Source: Streptomyces sp. NBC_00247
GTDB taxonomy: Bacteria; Actinomycetota; Actinomycetes; Streptomycetales; Streptomycetaceae
DNA length: 64,000 bases
Reading direction: 5' to 3'
Assembly: GCF_036188265.1 (NCBI RefSeq)
Contig: NZ_CP108093.1
Span: 2,790,001 to 2,854,000, forward strand
Part shown: positions 50,434 through 59,951 of the stretch, one piece after another
Layout: each line of letters begins with the position of its first letter
Position numbering within the stretch: position 1 is the stretch's first letter
Program-made: the position numbers and the translations under genes
The notes under the pieces: generated by a model
Told to the model about the DNA's origin: nothing
Databases searched by the model: none
Seen by the model: only the letters and a program-made list of their open reading frames with translations

Positions 50434-51438
50434 CTACACCGAACGCCCGCCCAGCCGCTGCGCGACCTCGGTCGCCCAGTAGGTCAGGATCATCTGCGCA
50501 CCCGCACGCCGGATGCCCGTCAGGCTCTCCATGATCGCCGCGTCGCGGTCGATCCAGCCCTTCTCGGCGGCGGCCTCGATCATCGCGTACTCGCCGCTGA
50601 TCTGGTACGCCGCGACCGGCACGTTCACGGAGTCGGCGACCTTGGCGAGGATGTCGAGGTACGGCCCCGCCGGCTTGACCATCACCATGTCGGCGCCCTC
50701 TTCGAGGTCGAGCGCCAGCTCGCGCAGGGACTCGCGGATGTTCGCCGGGTCCTGCTGGTACGTCTTGCGGTCGCCCCGGAGCGAGGAGCCGACGGCCTCC
50801 CGGAAGGGGCCGTAGAACGCCGAGGAGTACTTCGCGGTGTACGCGAGGATCGACACGTCCTCGTGCCCGGTCTGGTCCAACGCGTCCCGGATCACGCCGA
50901 TCTGACCGTCCATCATGCCGCTGGGGCCGACCGTGTGGGCGCCCGCGTCGGCCTGGACCTGGGCCATCTCCGCGTACCGCTCCAGGGTCGCGTCGTTGTC
51001 GACGCGGCCGTCCTCGGTCAGCACACCGCAGTGGCCGTGGTCGGTGTACTCGTCCAGACAGAGGTCCGACATGACGACGAGGTCGTCGCCGACCTCGGAG
51101 CGCACCGCGCGCAGGCCCTGCTGGAGGATGCCGTCCGGGTCCGTCCCCGCCGTGCCCCGGGCGTCCTTCTTCTCGTCGGCCGGCACTCCGAAGAGCATGA
51201 TCCCGGAGACCCCGGACGCCACCGCGTCGGCAGCGGCCTTCCGCAGGGTGTCCAGGGTGTGCTGCCGCACGCCCGGCATCGCCGAGATCTCCACCGGCGC
51301 GTCGATGCCCTCGCGGACGAACGCGGGCAGGATCAGGTTCGCGGGGTGGAGGCGGGTCTCGGCGACCATCCGTCGCATCGTCGGGGTCGTCCGCAGCCGC
51401 CGGGGGCGGGAGCCGGGGAAGTTTCCGTACGCAGTCAT
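50434..51438 (-). CDS. hemB: Porphobilinogen synthase (delta-aminolevulinic acid dehydratase)
   Basis: A 334-residue enzyme that condenses two 5-aminolevulinates into porphobilinogen. [50 protein letters not shown] and the catalytic Lys in [19 protein letters not shown] and [15 protein letters not shown] are visible. The CxxxxxxxC pattern is modified to [13 protein letters not shown], a metal-dependent form. ATG 51438 has no proper ribosome-binding site but has TATGGT seven bases upstream, so the transcript may be leaderless. It follows the rex-hemACD operon after a terminator. Confidence 0.95.
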   Translation of the reverse strand: MTAYGNFPGSRPRRLRTTPTMRRMVAETRLHPANLILPAFVREGIDAPVEISAMPGVRQHTLDTLRKAAADAVASGVSGIMLFGVPADEKKDARGTAGTDPDGILQQGLRAVRSEVGDDLVVMSDLCLDEYTDHGHCGVLTEDGRVDNDATLERYAEMAQVQADAGAHTVGPSGMMDGQIGVIRDALDQTGHEDVSILAYTAKYSSAFYGPFREAVGSSLRGDRKTYQQDPANIRESLRELALDLEEGADMVMVKPAGPYLDILAKVADSVNVPVAAYQISGEYAMIEAAAEKGWIDRDAAIMESLTGIRRAGAQMILTYWATEVAQRLGGRSV

Positions 51439-51520
51439 CCTTTGACCATAGACCCGCCCACACCGGGCTCTTACCGACACCCCTGCCGGGAAACCCGGGC
51501 CGCTCCCCCGCCCGTGGAAA

Positions 51521-51556
51521 GGGCCCGGCAGCCCCCCGAGGGGAGCCGCCGGGCCC
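51521..51556 (-). terminator. Terminator of the rex-hemACD operon
   Basis: GGGCCCGGC (51521-51529) pairs with GCCGGGCCC (51548-51556), and flanking Cs and Gs can extend the stem. It lies 22 bp beyond the hemD stop codon. Confidence 0.6.
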
Positions 51557-51577
51557 GGTCACGTCCGCGCCGACCCG

Positions 51578-53248
51578 TCAGGTCGTCGTACGCCTCCGCC
51601 GCGCGCCCGGACGCCGCTCGCTCGGGCGGGTCACCGGGTCGCCGGCCTCCTTGGCCGCGTCCCGGCGCCGCGCGCCGAACTCCGCCAGCGCCTCGGCCAG
51701 CTTGTGCACCGAGGGCTCCGGCGCGAGGACGTCGACCCGCAGGCCGTGCTCCTCGGCGGTCTTCGCGGTGGCCGGGCCGATGCAGGCGATGACCGTCACG
51801 TTGTGCGGCTTGCCCGCGATGCCGACCAGGTTGCGGACGGTCGAGGACGAGGTGAAGAGCACCGCGTCGAAACCGCCGCCCTTGATCGCCTCCCGGGTGT
51901 CCGCCGGCGGCGGCGACGCGCGGACCGTGCGGTACGCGGTCACGTCGTCGACCTCCCAGCCCAGGTCGATCAGACCCGCCACCAGGGTCTCGGTGGCGAT
52001 GTCGGCGCGCGGCAGGAAGACACGGTCGATCGGGTCGAAGACCGGGTCGTACGGCGGCCAGTCCTCCAGGAGACCCGCGGCGGACTGCTCGCCCGAGGGC
52101 ACCAGGTCCGGCTTCACACCGAAATCGACCAGCGAAGCGGCGGTCTGCTCGCCCACGGCCGCGACCTTGATCCCGGCGAAGGCACGGGCGTCGAGCCCGT
52201 ACTCCTCGAACTTCTCCCGTACGGCCTTCACCGCGTTCACCGAGGTGAACGCGATCCACTCGTACCGGCCGGTGACCAGGCCCTTGACCGCACGCTCCAT
52301 CTGCTGGGGCGTACGCGGCGGCTCGACCGCGATCGTCGGCACCTCGTGCGGCACCGCGCCGTAGGAGCGCAGCTGGTCGGAGAGCGAGGCCGCCTGCTCC
52401 TTCGTCCGCGGGACGAGCACCTTCCAGCCGAAGAGCTGCTTGGACTCGAACCACGCGAGCTGGTCGCGCTGGGCCGCGGAGGTACGGTCCCCGACCACGG
52501 CTATGACCGGCTGGTGGCCGTCCGGCGACGGGAGCACCTTCGTCTGCTTGAAGAGCTGCGCGATGGTGCCCAGCGTCGCCGTCCACGTCCGCTGACGCGT
52601 GGTGGTGCCGGCGACCGTGACGGTCAGCGGCGTGTCGGGCTTGCGGCCCGCCGAGACCAGCTCGCCCGCCGCCGCCGCGACGGAGTCCAGGGTGGTCGAG
52701 ACGACTGCGGTCGAATCGCTCGCGCCGACCTCGCTCCAGCAGCGGTCGGTCGCGGTACGGGCGTCCACGAAGCGCACGTCCGTACCCTGCGCGTCGCGCA
52801 GCGGCACACCGGCGTACGCGGGCACGCCGACGACGTTCGCGACACCCGGGACGACCTCGAAGGGCACCCCGGCGGCGGCGCACGCGAGCATCTCCGCCCC
52901 CGCGCCACCGTCCAGTCCCGGGTCACCGGCGACAGCACGGACGACCCGCCTGCCGCCCTTCGCGGCCTCCATGACAATATTGGCCGCGTCCCTGAGTACA
53001 GGCACTCCGGCGGCTGTTGACGCGGAGTCAACGACGGTCAGCTCAGGGGTGCTCACGCCTGCCCGCGCATGCGTGCGCACGACGTCGAGCACCTCGGGCT
53101 CTGCGACAAGAACGTCCGCGCTCGCGAGCGCCTCGACGGCGCGCAGCGTCAGCAGACCCGGATCGCCGGGACCGGCGCCGAGGAAGGTGACGTGTCCCTG
53201 TGCGGACAGCAGCGGAAAGTCGGACACGGCGGGGCCGGTGGGGCTCAA
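51578..53248 (-). CDS. hemD: Bifunctional uroporphyrinogen-III C-methyltransferase / uroporphyrinogen-III synthase
   Basis: A 556-residue fusion. Residues 1-245 form a methyltransferase of the CobA/SUMT type (HVTFLGAGPGDPGLLTLRAVEAL, VVRAVAGDPGLDGG, PGVANVVGVPAYAGVPL). Residues 260-530 form HemD (WKVLVPRTKEQAASLSDQLRSYGAVPHEVPTIAVEPPRT, FTSVNAVKAVREKF, FTSSSTVRNLVGIAG). It closes hydroxymethylbilane to uroporphyrinogen III and can methylate it towards sirohaem or B12. The TTG start at 53248 overlaps the hemC stop by 4 bp and matches MSPTGPAV; the open frame to 53587 is antisense to hemC. The basic C-terminal tail is variable. Confidence 0.93.
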   Translation of the reverse strand: MSPTGPAVSDFPLLSAQGHVTFLGAGPGDPGLLTLRAVEALASADVLVAEPEVLDVVRTHARAGVSTPELTVVDSASTAAGVPVLRDAANIVMEAAKGGRRVVRAVAGDPGLDGGAGAEMLACAAAGVPFEVVPGVANVVGVPAYAGVPLRDAQGTDVRFVDARTATDRCWSEVGASDSTAVVSTTLDSVAAAAGELVSAGRKPDTPLTVTVAGTTTRQRTWTATLGTIAQLFKQTKVLPSPDGHQPVIAVVGDRTSAAQRDQLAWFESKQLFGWKVLVPRTKEQAASLSDQLRSYGAVPHEVPTIAVEPPRTPQQMERAVKGLVTGRYEWIAFTSVNAVKAVREKFEEYGLDARAFAGIKVAAVGEQTAASLVDFGVKPDLVPSGEQSAAGLLEDWPPYDPVFDPIDRVFLPRADIATETLVAGLIDLGWEVDDVTAYRTVRASPPPADTREAIKGGGFDAVLFTSSSTVRNLVGIAGKPHNVTVIACIGPATAKTAEEHGLRVDVLAPEPSVHKLAEALAEFGARRRDAAKEAGDPVTRPSERRPGARRRRTTT

Positions 53249-54231
53249 AGTGCTCGCTCCCCCATAAGACCGGCCGCACCCTTGGCGAGCATCTCCGACG
53301 CGAGTTCGCGACCGAGGGCCGCCGCGTCGTCCTGCGACGTGGGAACGGGACCGGTAGTGGACAGCTGAACCAGCGAGGAACCGTCGGGGGAACCGACGAC
53401 ACCGCGCAGGCGCAGTTCGTTGACAGCCTGACCGTCGACCAGGAGGTCGGCCAACGCACCCACGGGTGCGGAGCAGCCGGCCTCCAGGGCGGCGAGCAGG
53501 GATCGCTCGGCGGCGACGGCGACCCGGGTGTACGGGTCGTCGAGCTCCGCGAGCGCGGCGGCGAGGTCGGCGCTCGAAGCGGCGCACTCGATCGCCAGTG
53601 CTCCCTGACCGGGAGCGGGCAGGACGGTGTCGGGCGACAGGAAGTCGGTCACCTCGTCCGTCCGGCCGAGACGGCTGAGACCGGCCGCGGCGAGAACCAC
53701 CGCGTCCAGCACGCCGTCGCGGACGAATCCGATGCGCGTGTCCACGTTGCCGCGGATCGGCACGGTCTCTATGGAGAGGCCGTGCGACCGGGCGTACGCG
53801 TTCAGCTGCGCCATGCGGCGCGGCGAACCCGTACCCACCCGGGCACCGGGCGGCAGCTCCTCGAAGGTCAGCCCGTCGCGCGCCACCAGCACGTCGCGCG
53901 GGTCCTCGCGGAGCGGCACGGCGGCCAGCACCAGTCCCTCGGGCTGTGCCGTGGGCAGGTCCTTGAGGCTGTGGACCGCGAAGTCCACCTCGCCCCGCAG
54001 CAGCGCCTCGCGCAGCGCGGCGACGAACACGCCGGTGCCGCCGATCTGCGCCAGGTCCTCGCGGGAGACGTCGCCGTACGTGGTGATCTCCACCAGTTCG
54101 ACGGCGCGCCCGGTCACCTCGCTGACCGCCTCGGCGACCAGGCCCGACTGGGCCATGGCGAGTTTGCTGCGCCGGGTGCCGAGCCGCAGCGGCGTGTTGT
54201 CGGTCCCACCCTGGGGTGAGCTGTCGGTCAT
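53245..54231 (-). CDS. hemC: Hydroxymethylbilane synthase (porphobilinogen deaminase)
   Basis: A 328-residue enzyme that links four porphobilinogens. LRLGTRRSKLAMAQSGLVAEAV, ALLRGEVDFAVHSLKDLPT, VGTGSPRRMAQL, IRGNVDTRI, VLPAPGQGALAIEC and LLAALEAGCSAPVGAL, where the Cys carries the dipyrromethane cofactor, are all present. ATG 54231 overlaps the hemA stop (ATGA), and the hemC stop overlaps the hemD TTG. Transcription should be under Rex control through the operon. Confidence 0.96.
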   Translation of the reverse strand: MTDSSPQGGTDNTPLRLGTRRSKLAMAQSGLVAEAVSEVTGRAVELVEITTYGDVSREDLAQIGGTGVFVAALREALLRGEVDFAVHSLKDLPTAQPEGLVLAAVPLREDPRDVLVARDGLTFEELPPGARVGTGSPRRMAQLNAYARSHGLSIETVPIRGNVDTRIGFVRDGVLDAVVLAAAGLSRLGRTDEVTDFLSPDTVLPAPGQGALAIECAASSADLAAALAELDDPYTRVAVAAERSLLAALEAGCSAPVGALADLLVDGQAVNELRLRGVVGSPDGSSLVQLSTTGPVPTSQDDAAALGRELASEMLAKGAAGLMGERAL

Positions 54232-55757
54232 GACCGCCCTCTATTCGGGTCGTTCAGGTCTGCCCGGGAGACGGCGGCCACCGTCTGCGGGTCGAGGTCG
54301 AAGAGTTCTCGCAGCGCGTCCGCGTACCCGGCGCCGCCGGGCTCGCTCGCCAGCTGCTTGACCCGCACGGTCGGCGCGTGCAGGAGCTTGTCGACGACAC
54401 GGCGCACGGTCTGCGTGATCTCCGCGCGCTGTTTCTCGTCGAGGTCGGGCAGCCGCCCGTCGAGCCGGGCGATCTCGCCGGCCACCACGTCGGCGGCCAT
54501 CGTGCGCAGGGCGACGACGGTCGGGGTGATGTGCGCGGCGCGCTGGGCGGCGCCGAAGGCGGCCACCTCGGCGGAGACGATGCCCCGCACCCGGTCGACG
54601 TCGGCGGCCATCGGGGCGTCCGCGGACGCCTCGGCGAGCGACTCGATGTCGACGAGGCGTACGCCGTCGACGCGGTGCGCCCCGCCGTCCACGTCCCTCG
54701 GCATCGCGAGGTCGAGGATCGCGAGCCGCACGGGTCCGTTGTTCTGCGCGGGGATGGTGCGACGCGGCGCGGTCGCCCGCGCGTTCGCACCCGTGCCGAG
54801 CGCGTCGTGGTCCTCCGGAGCGGACGAGCCGTTCTCCACCCAGGCGGCGTGCTGGTCCAGCGCGTCCACGGGCGCGGCGGACCCGGTCTTCGGCGCCGGG
54901 ACGGCCGCGGCGTCGTACTCCGCGCCGACGGCCTTCGCGATCGCCCCGGCGGTCAGCACCAGACCGGTGGAACCGGTGCAGGACACCACGATGTCGGCAC
55001 GTGTCAGCTCGTCCGTGACGGTGCTCATCTCCACGGCGCGGGCACGCAGTTCCGGCCCGGACGCCTGGCCGAGGATCTCCACGAGACGGTCGGCGCGGGC
55101 CCGGGTCCGGTTGGCGACGACGATCTCGCCGACCCCGGTACGGGCCAGTGTCGCGGCGGCCAGCGAGGACATCGAACCGGCCCCGATGACCAGGGCGCGC
55201 TTGCCCCGGGCCCAGGCGTCGACGTCCTGTCCGGCGGCGAGCTGCTCCAGGCCGAAGGTGACCAGCGACTGTCCGGCGCGGTCGATCCCCGTCTCGCTGT
55301 GGGCACGCTTGCCGACCCGCAGGGCCTGCTGGAAGAGGTCGTTCAGCAGCCGGCCCGCGGTGTGGAGCTCCTGCCCCAGGGCGAGCGCGTCCTTGATCTG
55401 GCCGAGGATCTGCCCCTCGCCCACGACCATCGAGTCCAGCCCGCAGGCCACCGAGAGGAGGTGGTGGACGGCACGGTCCTCGTAGTGCACGTAGAGATGG
55501 GGAGTGAGCTCGTCCAGCCCGACCTGGCTGTGCTGCGCGAGCAGCGTCGACAGCTCGGCGACACCCGCGTGGAACTTGTCCACGTCGGCGTAGAGCTCGA
55601 TGCGGTTGCAGGTGGCCAGCACGGTGGCCTCGGCCGCGGGCTCCGCGGCGAGGGTGTCCTGCAACAGCTTGACCTGGGCGTCCTGGGCGAGCGAGGCCCG
55701 CTCCAGCACGGAGACGGGGGCACTGCGGTGACTCAGTCCGACGACGAGAAGGCTCAT
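54228..55757 (-). CDS. hemA: Glutamyl-tRNA reductase
   Basis: A 509-residue NADPH-dependent enzyme that reduces glutamyl-tRNA to glutamate-1-semialdehyde, the committed step of the C5 pathway; hemL follows. LLVVGLSHRSAPVSVLERA, the active Cys in EATVLATCNRIELYADV, EGQILGQIKDAL, KRALVIGAGSMSSLAAATLAR and LDLAMPRDVDGG are visible. A long Ala/Pro-rich insertion near residues 285-325 is an actinobacterial feature. ATG 55757 overlaps the rex stop by 4 bp. It is second in the operon. Confidence 0.96.
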   Translation of the reverse strand: MSLLVVGLSHRSAPVSVLERASLAQDAQVKLLQDTLAAEPAAEATVLATCNRIELYADVDKFHAGVAELSTLLAQHSQVGLDELTPHLYVHYEDRAVHHLLSVACGLDSMVVGEGQILGQIKDALALGQELHTAGRLLNDLFQQALRVGKRAHSETGIDRAGQSLVTFGLEQLAAGQDVDAWARGKRALVIGAGSMSSLAAATLARTGVGEIVVANRTRARADRLVEILGQASGPELRARAVEMSTVTDELTRADIVVSCTGSTGLVLTAGAIAKAVGAEYDAAAVPAPKTGSAAPVDALDQHAAWVENGSSAPEDHDALGTGANARATAPRRTIPAQNNGPVRLAILDLAMPRDVDGGAHRVDGVRLVDIESLAEASADAPMAADVDRVRGIVSAEVAAFGAAQRAAHITPTVVALRTMAADVVAGEIARLDGRLPDLDEKQRAEITQTVRRVVDKLLHAPTVRVKQLASEPGGAGYADALRELFDLDPQTVAAVSRADLNDPNRGRS

Positions 55758-56521
55758 GCCGGCATCACGGCGGGCACGTCCCCGTCGGGTCCCTTCCGGT
55801 TCACGGGGGTCGCGCGCATAGGCGGCGCGGCCTCGTCGGTCTCGTCCGCGGTGCCGTCCTCGCCGGCCTTGCGCTGCTCGTGGAACGCGAGGATCTGGAG
55901 CTCGATGGAGAGGTCGACCTTGCGCACGTCGACGCCCTCGGGGACGGAGAGGACGGTCGGCGCGAAGTTCAGGATCGAGGTGACACCGGCGGCCACGAGA
56001 CGGTCGCAGACCTGCTGGGCCGCGCCGGGCGGGGTGGTGATCACGCCGATGGACACACCGTTTTCGGTGAGGATGCGGTCCATGTCGTCGGTGTGCTGGA
56101 CGGGAATCCCGGCGACCGGCGTACCGGCCATCGCGGGGTCCGCGTCGATCAGCGCGGCGACCCGGAAGCCGCGGGAGGCGAACCCGCCGTAGTTGGCGAG
56201 AGCGGCGCCGAGGTTTCCGATGCCGACGATGGCGACCGGCCAGTCCTGGGTGAGGCCGAGCTCACGGGAGATCTGGTAGACGAGGTACTCGACGTCGTAG
56301 CCGACACCCCGGGTGCCGTAGGACCCCAGGTAGCTGAAGTCCTTGCGGAGCTTCGCGGAATTGACCCCCGCGGCCGTGGCGAGTTCCTCGGACGAGACCG
56401 TCGGTACGGAACGCTCGGACAGCGCGGTCAGTGCGCGCAGATACAGGGGGAGTCGGGCGACAGTGGCCTCGGGAATTCCTCGGCTTCGGGTCGCCGGTCG
56501 GTGAGTTCGGCCAGTTGCCAC
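55754..56521 (-). CDS. rex: Redox-sensing transcriptional repressor Rex
   Basis: A 255-residue repressor that leaves DNA when NADH/NAD+ rises. RLPLYLRALTALSERSVPTVSSEELATAAGVNSAKLRKDFSYLGSYGTRGVGYDV is the winged helix, and VAIVGIGNLGAALANYGGFASRGFRVAALID is the Rossmann domain. The C-terminal tail is Asp/Glu/Pro-rich. GTG 56521 (MATGRTHRPATRSRG) follows AGGAG; the residues upstream in the same frame run through the operator and are not coding. Rex heads the operon with hemA, hemC and hemD. Confidence 0.97.
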   Translation of the reverse strand: MATGRTHRPATRSRGIPEATVARLPLYLRALTALSERSVPTVSSEELATAAGVNSAKLRKDFSYLGSYGTRGVGYDVEYLVYQISRELGLTQDWPVAIVGIGNLGAALANYGGFASRGFRVAALIDADPAMAGTPVAGIPVQHTDDMDRILTENGVSIGVITTPPGAAQQVCDRLVAAGVTSILNFAPTVLSVPEGVDVRKVDLSIELQILAFHEQRKAGEDGTADETDEAAPPMRATPVNRKGPDGDVPAVMPA

Positions 56522-56597
56522 GGTGCTCCTGCGGGATGAGCGGGGCTGTAGGCGGCCGTATGTCCCAAGACCGCCCCGTCGAATGCAGGCTATGTCT

Positions 56598-56615
56598 TTG
56601 TGAACACGTGCACAA
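56598..56615 (-). promoter_or_regulatory. rex: Rex operator (ROP)
   Basis: TTGTGAACACGTGCACAA is an 18-bp near-perfect dyad (one mismatched pair) matching the known Rex consensus TTGTGAAC-N2-GTTCACAA closely. It lies about 80 bp upstream of the rex GTG. A minus-strand TTGACC at 56641-56636 could be a -35. Autoregulation of rex-hemACD by Rex is established in S. coelicolor. Confidence 0.85.
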
Positions 56616-56827
56616 AGATTGTGTCCGTTTTGTCCGGTCAAAGTGACCGGGGTCACGCGAATTCGCCGCCTGATCCCGGAACCACGGATCGCATCAACCC
56701 GTTGCGGGCTCGAAGGGGGCAAAACCGAACACACTCCTCATGATCAAGCCCCCGAGACCACTCAAAACGCCCATGATGGTACGCGAAAATCGTTGACTCA
56801 GGCACCCAGTGCCGCGTCCGCGCCTCG

Positions 56828-57106
56828 TCAGCCGCGGCCCAGCGCCGTACGGAGCCTCTGCGGGTCCACCCGCCAGAAGGTGTGCTGCTCCCCGTCGATC
56901 AGCACCACCGGGATCTGCTCCCAGTACCGCGCGTACAGCGCCTCGTCCTGGGTGATGTCCTTCTCCTCCACCACCGAGCCGGTCTCCGCGCACACCGCCT
57001 CCACCACCGCCCTCGCGTCCTCGCAGAGATGACAGCCGGGCTTCTGGAGCAGCGTGACGACCCGGTCGGCGGGCTTCTTCTTCGTACGACGCAGCAGGGC
57101 ACTCAT
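56828..57106 (-). CDS. Glutaredoxin-like thiol-redox protein
   Basis: A 92-residue thioredoxin-fold protein. [23 protein letters not shown] has the CxxC redox site, and [26 protein letters not shown] contains the cis-Pro loop. It resembles the glutaredoxin-like DUF836 group. ATG 57106 follows GGAGA at 8 nt; the upstream open frame is not family-like. It is on the same strand as rex but transcribed towards the rex promoter. Confidence 0.85.
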   Translation of the reverse strand: MSALLRRTKKKPADRVVTLLQKPGCHLCEDARAVVEAVCAETGSVVEEKDITQDEALYARYWEQIPVVLIDGEQHTFWRVDPQRLRTALGRG

Positions 57107-57297
57107 GCCCCCATTCTCCGCCCGCCGCTCCCGGCTCCGGCACCCCGTCGCGCACCGCGTTCCGGTGGCCCGGACGCGTACGCGCCACCGCCGGGACACC
57201 GCCCCGCGCATCGGCTCAACGAGTGGGTACCGCAGAGTTCACGTCCCCGGCACCCGGCGGGACGGGAAGTGCCCGGCGAAATGGTTATGCTCGCCGC

Positions 57298-58248
57298 ATG
57301 GCCTCTCTTGGATGGCTCACACCTCGCAGGCGCCCCGCCACGGCACGGAGCGTGCTGGCGGGCGAGGCGGCGGCCGAGGCCGCCCGCAAGGCGACGCTGG
57401 ACGGGGACGGCGACACTCTCCTCGAAGCGAAACCGGGCGAGGGCGAGCCCGGGGAACCCGCGTTCCCGGTGGCCGGCGACGACCGCGCCGCCGCGTTCTT
57501 CGACCTCGACAACACCGTCATGCAGGGCGCCGCGCTCTTCCACTTCGGCCGGGGACTCTACAAACGGAAGTTCTTCCAGCGCCGCGAGCTGACCCGGTTC
57601 GCCTGGCAGCAGGCGTGGTTCCGGCTGGCCGGCGTGGAAGACCCGGAACACATGCAGGACGCCCGCGACAGCGCCCTCTCCATCGTCAAGGGGCACCGCG
57701 TCTCCGAGCTGATGTCCATCGGCGAGGAGATCTACGACGAGTACATGGCCGACCGCATCTGGCCGGGCACCCGGGCACTGGCCCAGGCGCACCTCGACGC
57801 GGGCCAGAAGGTCTGGCTGGTCACCGCCGCTCCGGTGGAGACCGCCACGATCATCGCCCGCCGGCTCGGCCTCACCGGCGCGCTCGGCACGGTCGCCGAG
57901 TCCGTCGACGGCGTCTACACCGGGCGCCTGGTCGGCGAACCGCTGCACGGCCCCGCGAAGGCAGAGGCGGTGCGCGCCCTGGCGGCGGGCGAAGGCCTGG
58001 ACCTCGGGCGCTGCGCCGCGTACAGCGACTCGCACAACGACATCCCGATGCTCTCGCTGGTCGGCCATCCCTACGCGATCAACCCCGACGCCAAGCTCCG
58101 CAAGCACGCCCGCGCCCACGACTGGCGACTGCGGGACTACCGCACCGGCCGCAAGGCCGCGCAGGTCGCCCTCCCGGCCGCTGCCGGGGTCGGAGCGCTG
58201 GCCGGCGGCACCGTCGCCGCCGTCGCGCTGCACCGCCGCCGCCGCTGA
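57298..58248 (+). CDS. HAD-IB family hydrolase (SerB-like phosphatase)
   Basis: A 316-residue phosphatase. The catalytic motif I is [17 protein letters not shown], motif II Thr/Ser is in [12 protein letters not shown], and motif IV is [16 protein letters not shown]. The N-terminal 60 residues form a charged region and the C-terminus ends in a hydrophobic segment plus HRRRR ([26 protein letters not shown]), suggesting a membrane tether. It is a conserved neighbour of bldN and rex. ATG 57298 lies 6 bp after TATGCT, so it may be leaderless. The substrate is unknown. Confidence 0.88.
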   Translation: MASLGWLTPRRRPATARSVLAGEAAAEAARKATLDGDGDTLLEAKPGEGEPGEPAFPVAGDDRAAAFFDLDNTVMQGAALFHFGRGLYKRKFFQRRELTRFAWQQAWFRLAGVEDPEHMQDARDSALSIVKGHRVSELMSIGEEIYDEYMADRIWPGTRALAQAHLDAGQKVWLVTAAPVETATIIARRLGLTGALGTVAESVDGVYTGRLVGEPLHGPAKAEAVRALAAGEGLDLGRCAAYSDSHNDIPMLSLVGHPYAINPDAKLRKHARAHDWRLRDYRTGRKAAQVALPAAAGVGALAGGTVAAVALHRRRR

Positions 58249-58879
58249 CCCGACTTCGCCGCCCCGGCGGCGAGCGGGTCGGCCCACCTCCGCCCGCCCC
58301 GCCTCCCGGCCACGCCCGTCACCGCCCGTCTCCGCCCGCGCTCACCCGTCGTTCGCCCCGCCGAACGCCGGTGCGTGCGGGCGTTCGTGCGCCTGCACAT
58401 CCGTACGGACGCGCGACCTCCCGGCCGCTCTACCCCGACACGGACATCTGTGCGCCTTCGCGCGGCCCTCCGAACACTCCGCCCGCGCGCCCTTGTGCGC
58501 CGCACGCTCCCCCTCCGTCGACCCGCGCCCCCGCACGGCCGCGGCCGGGTCCACACGCCCGCGCGACCTCCTGCGGGAAGGCCGCGAAAGCCCCGCGCCG
58601 CCCAGCCCCGGCGGCTGCCGAGGGGCGGCGACCGACCACAACCGGTACCGAGCAGAGACAGATCCCGAAGCAATTCGATCAATAACCGGTCACCATCTGC
58701 GATCAAAGTAGTCACCGAGCGGTACGGAATCTGGCGCAACCGGTGATTTTAGCAACTCGGTGTAGCGCCGCCTGTACGAAGCGTTATTCTCCTCAAACGC
58801 ATGACGGAGCCCGCCACCCCAGGTAAAAGGTGACGGATTTCGAACTGCTCGTGATGGAAGCTCTGCCTCTGGGAGTCCC
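58249..58879. other. bldN: Long intergenic region containing the bldN promoter
   Basis: 631 bp. The first 350 bp are C-rich with many CGCCCG units and no gene. The last 250 bp are AT-richer. TCACCGAGCGGTA at 58712-58724 fits the BldD-box pattern TNACNCWGNGTNA with two mismatches; BldD represses bldN in S. coelicolor. A weak -35/-10 pair, TGTAGC (58761-58766) and TATTCT (58785-58790), has an 18-bp spacer. Both assignments are tentative. Confidence 0.4.
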
Positions 58880-59701
58880 GTGTACCCACACGTCGGGGTT
58901 GACGCCTCGGGCCTGGCTACGCTGCGTGCAACGGTCCTCGACCGCTTGCGCGGCTTCGTCCCCACCGCGTACGCCGTACCCGCGCTCGCCACCCCTGCAC
59001 CCGCACCTGCCGCCCCTTGCCATGCCCTGGCGGAACGCGGTGCGGTGGTCGGAAGACGCAGCAACCGCGCCGCCTCGACCGCATCCTCCGCGTCGTCGTC
59101 GGCCTCGTCCACGCCGGCCACGACGGCCGTCCGCCGTCCCACCGCCGACAGCGACAGCGCCCGCATGATGGACCTCGTCGAGCGCGCGCAGGCCGGCGAG
59201 GCCGACGCGTTCGGCCGCCTCTACGACCAGTACAGCGACACCGTGTACCGGTACATCTACTACCGCGTGGGTGGGAAGGCCACGGCGGAGGACCTCACCA
59301 GCGAGACCTTCCTCCGCGCGCTGCGCCGCATCTCCACGTTCACCTGGCAGGGCCGCGACTTCGGCGCCTGGCTGGTCACCATCGCGCGCAACCTCGTCGC
59401 CGACCACTTCAAGTCCAGCCGTTTCCGGCTGGAGGTGACCACCGGCGAGATGCTCGACGCCAACGAGGTCGAGCGCTCCCCCGAGGACTCCGTCCTGGAG
59501 TCCCTCTCCAACGCCGCGCTGCTCCAGGCCGTGCGACGCCTCAACCCGCAGCAGCAGGAGTGCGTGACGCTCCGGTTCCTGCAAGGGCTCTCGGTCGCCG
59601 AGACGGCCCGGGTGATGGGCAAGAACGAGGGCGCGATCAAGACCCTCCAGTACCGGGCCGTCCGCACGCTCGCCCGCCTGCTGCCGGACGACGCCCGCTG
59701 A
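58880..59701 (+). CDS. bldN: RNA polymerase sigma factor BldN (ECF type, with pro-sequence)
   Basis: A 273-residue ECF sigma factor needed for aerial mycelium formation. The first about 90 residues (MYPHVGVDASGLATLRATVLDRLRGFV ... ATTAVRRPTADSDSAR) form the N-terminal extension that is cut off to mature BldN in S. coelicolor. Region 2 follows (LYDQYSDTVYRYIYYRVGGKATAEDLTSETFLRALRRISTF) and region 4 (LNPQQQECVTLRFLQGLSVAETARVMGKNEGAIKTLQYRAVRTLARLL). GTG 58880 follows GGGAG. It is paired with rsbN just downstream. Targets include chaplin and rodlin genes (established). Confidence 0.96.
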   Translation: MYPHVGVDASGLATLRATVLDRLRGFVPTAYAVPALATPAPAPAAPCHALAERGAVVGRRSNRAASTASSASSSASSTPATTAVRRPTADSDSARMMDLVERAQAGEADAFGRLYDQYSDTVYRYIYYRVGGKATAEDLTSETFLRALRRISTFTWQGRDFGAWLVTIARNLVADHFKSSRFRLEVTTGEMLDANEVERSPEDSVLESLSNAALLQAVRRLNPQQQECVTLRFLQGLSVAETARVMGKNEGAIKTLQYRAVRTLARLLPDDAR

Positions 59702-59791
59702 CGCGGCCCGCCGTAGGCCGCCGCCGGCAGGGCACAGCCCTGTCGCCCAGTGTGTCGCGTTCATGACGCACTGGTCCGATCATCTTTCGTC

Positions 59792-59820
59792 CGTAACCCA
59801 AGTGCCGCGCCGCTCGTTGT
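59792..59820 (+). promoter_or_regulatory. rsbN: Sigma-BldN-type promoter upstream of rsbN
   Basis: CGTAAC at 59792-59797 and CGTTGT at 59815-59820, 17-bp spacer, match the BldN consensus I recall (CGTAAC and CGTTGA, 16-17 bp apart). It lies 130 bp upstream of the rsbN GTG and past the bldN stop. BldN-dependent transcription of its own anti-sigma gene is known. Confidence 0.6.
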
Positions 59821-59951
59821 GCCGGACGCAGGCCCCCTGTAGCTACACCTCGACCGGCGCCACTCACCCCATCGAGTGGCATCGACTCCGGGTGTACAAC
59901 CTTCCGGACCCTCAGGGGAGTCGACCGTCATGACGAGAGGAGGTGCCGCCA

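Noticed and set aside
56522..56734. Upstream extension of rex
   Set aside because: It runs through the Rex operator and has no family similarity; AGGAG and known homologues fix the GTG at 56521.
58249..58760. Open frames in the C-rich region before bldN
   Set aside because: Arg/Pro-rich in every frame, no start-site signals, no motifs.
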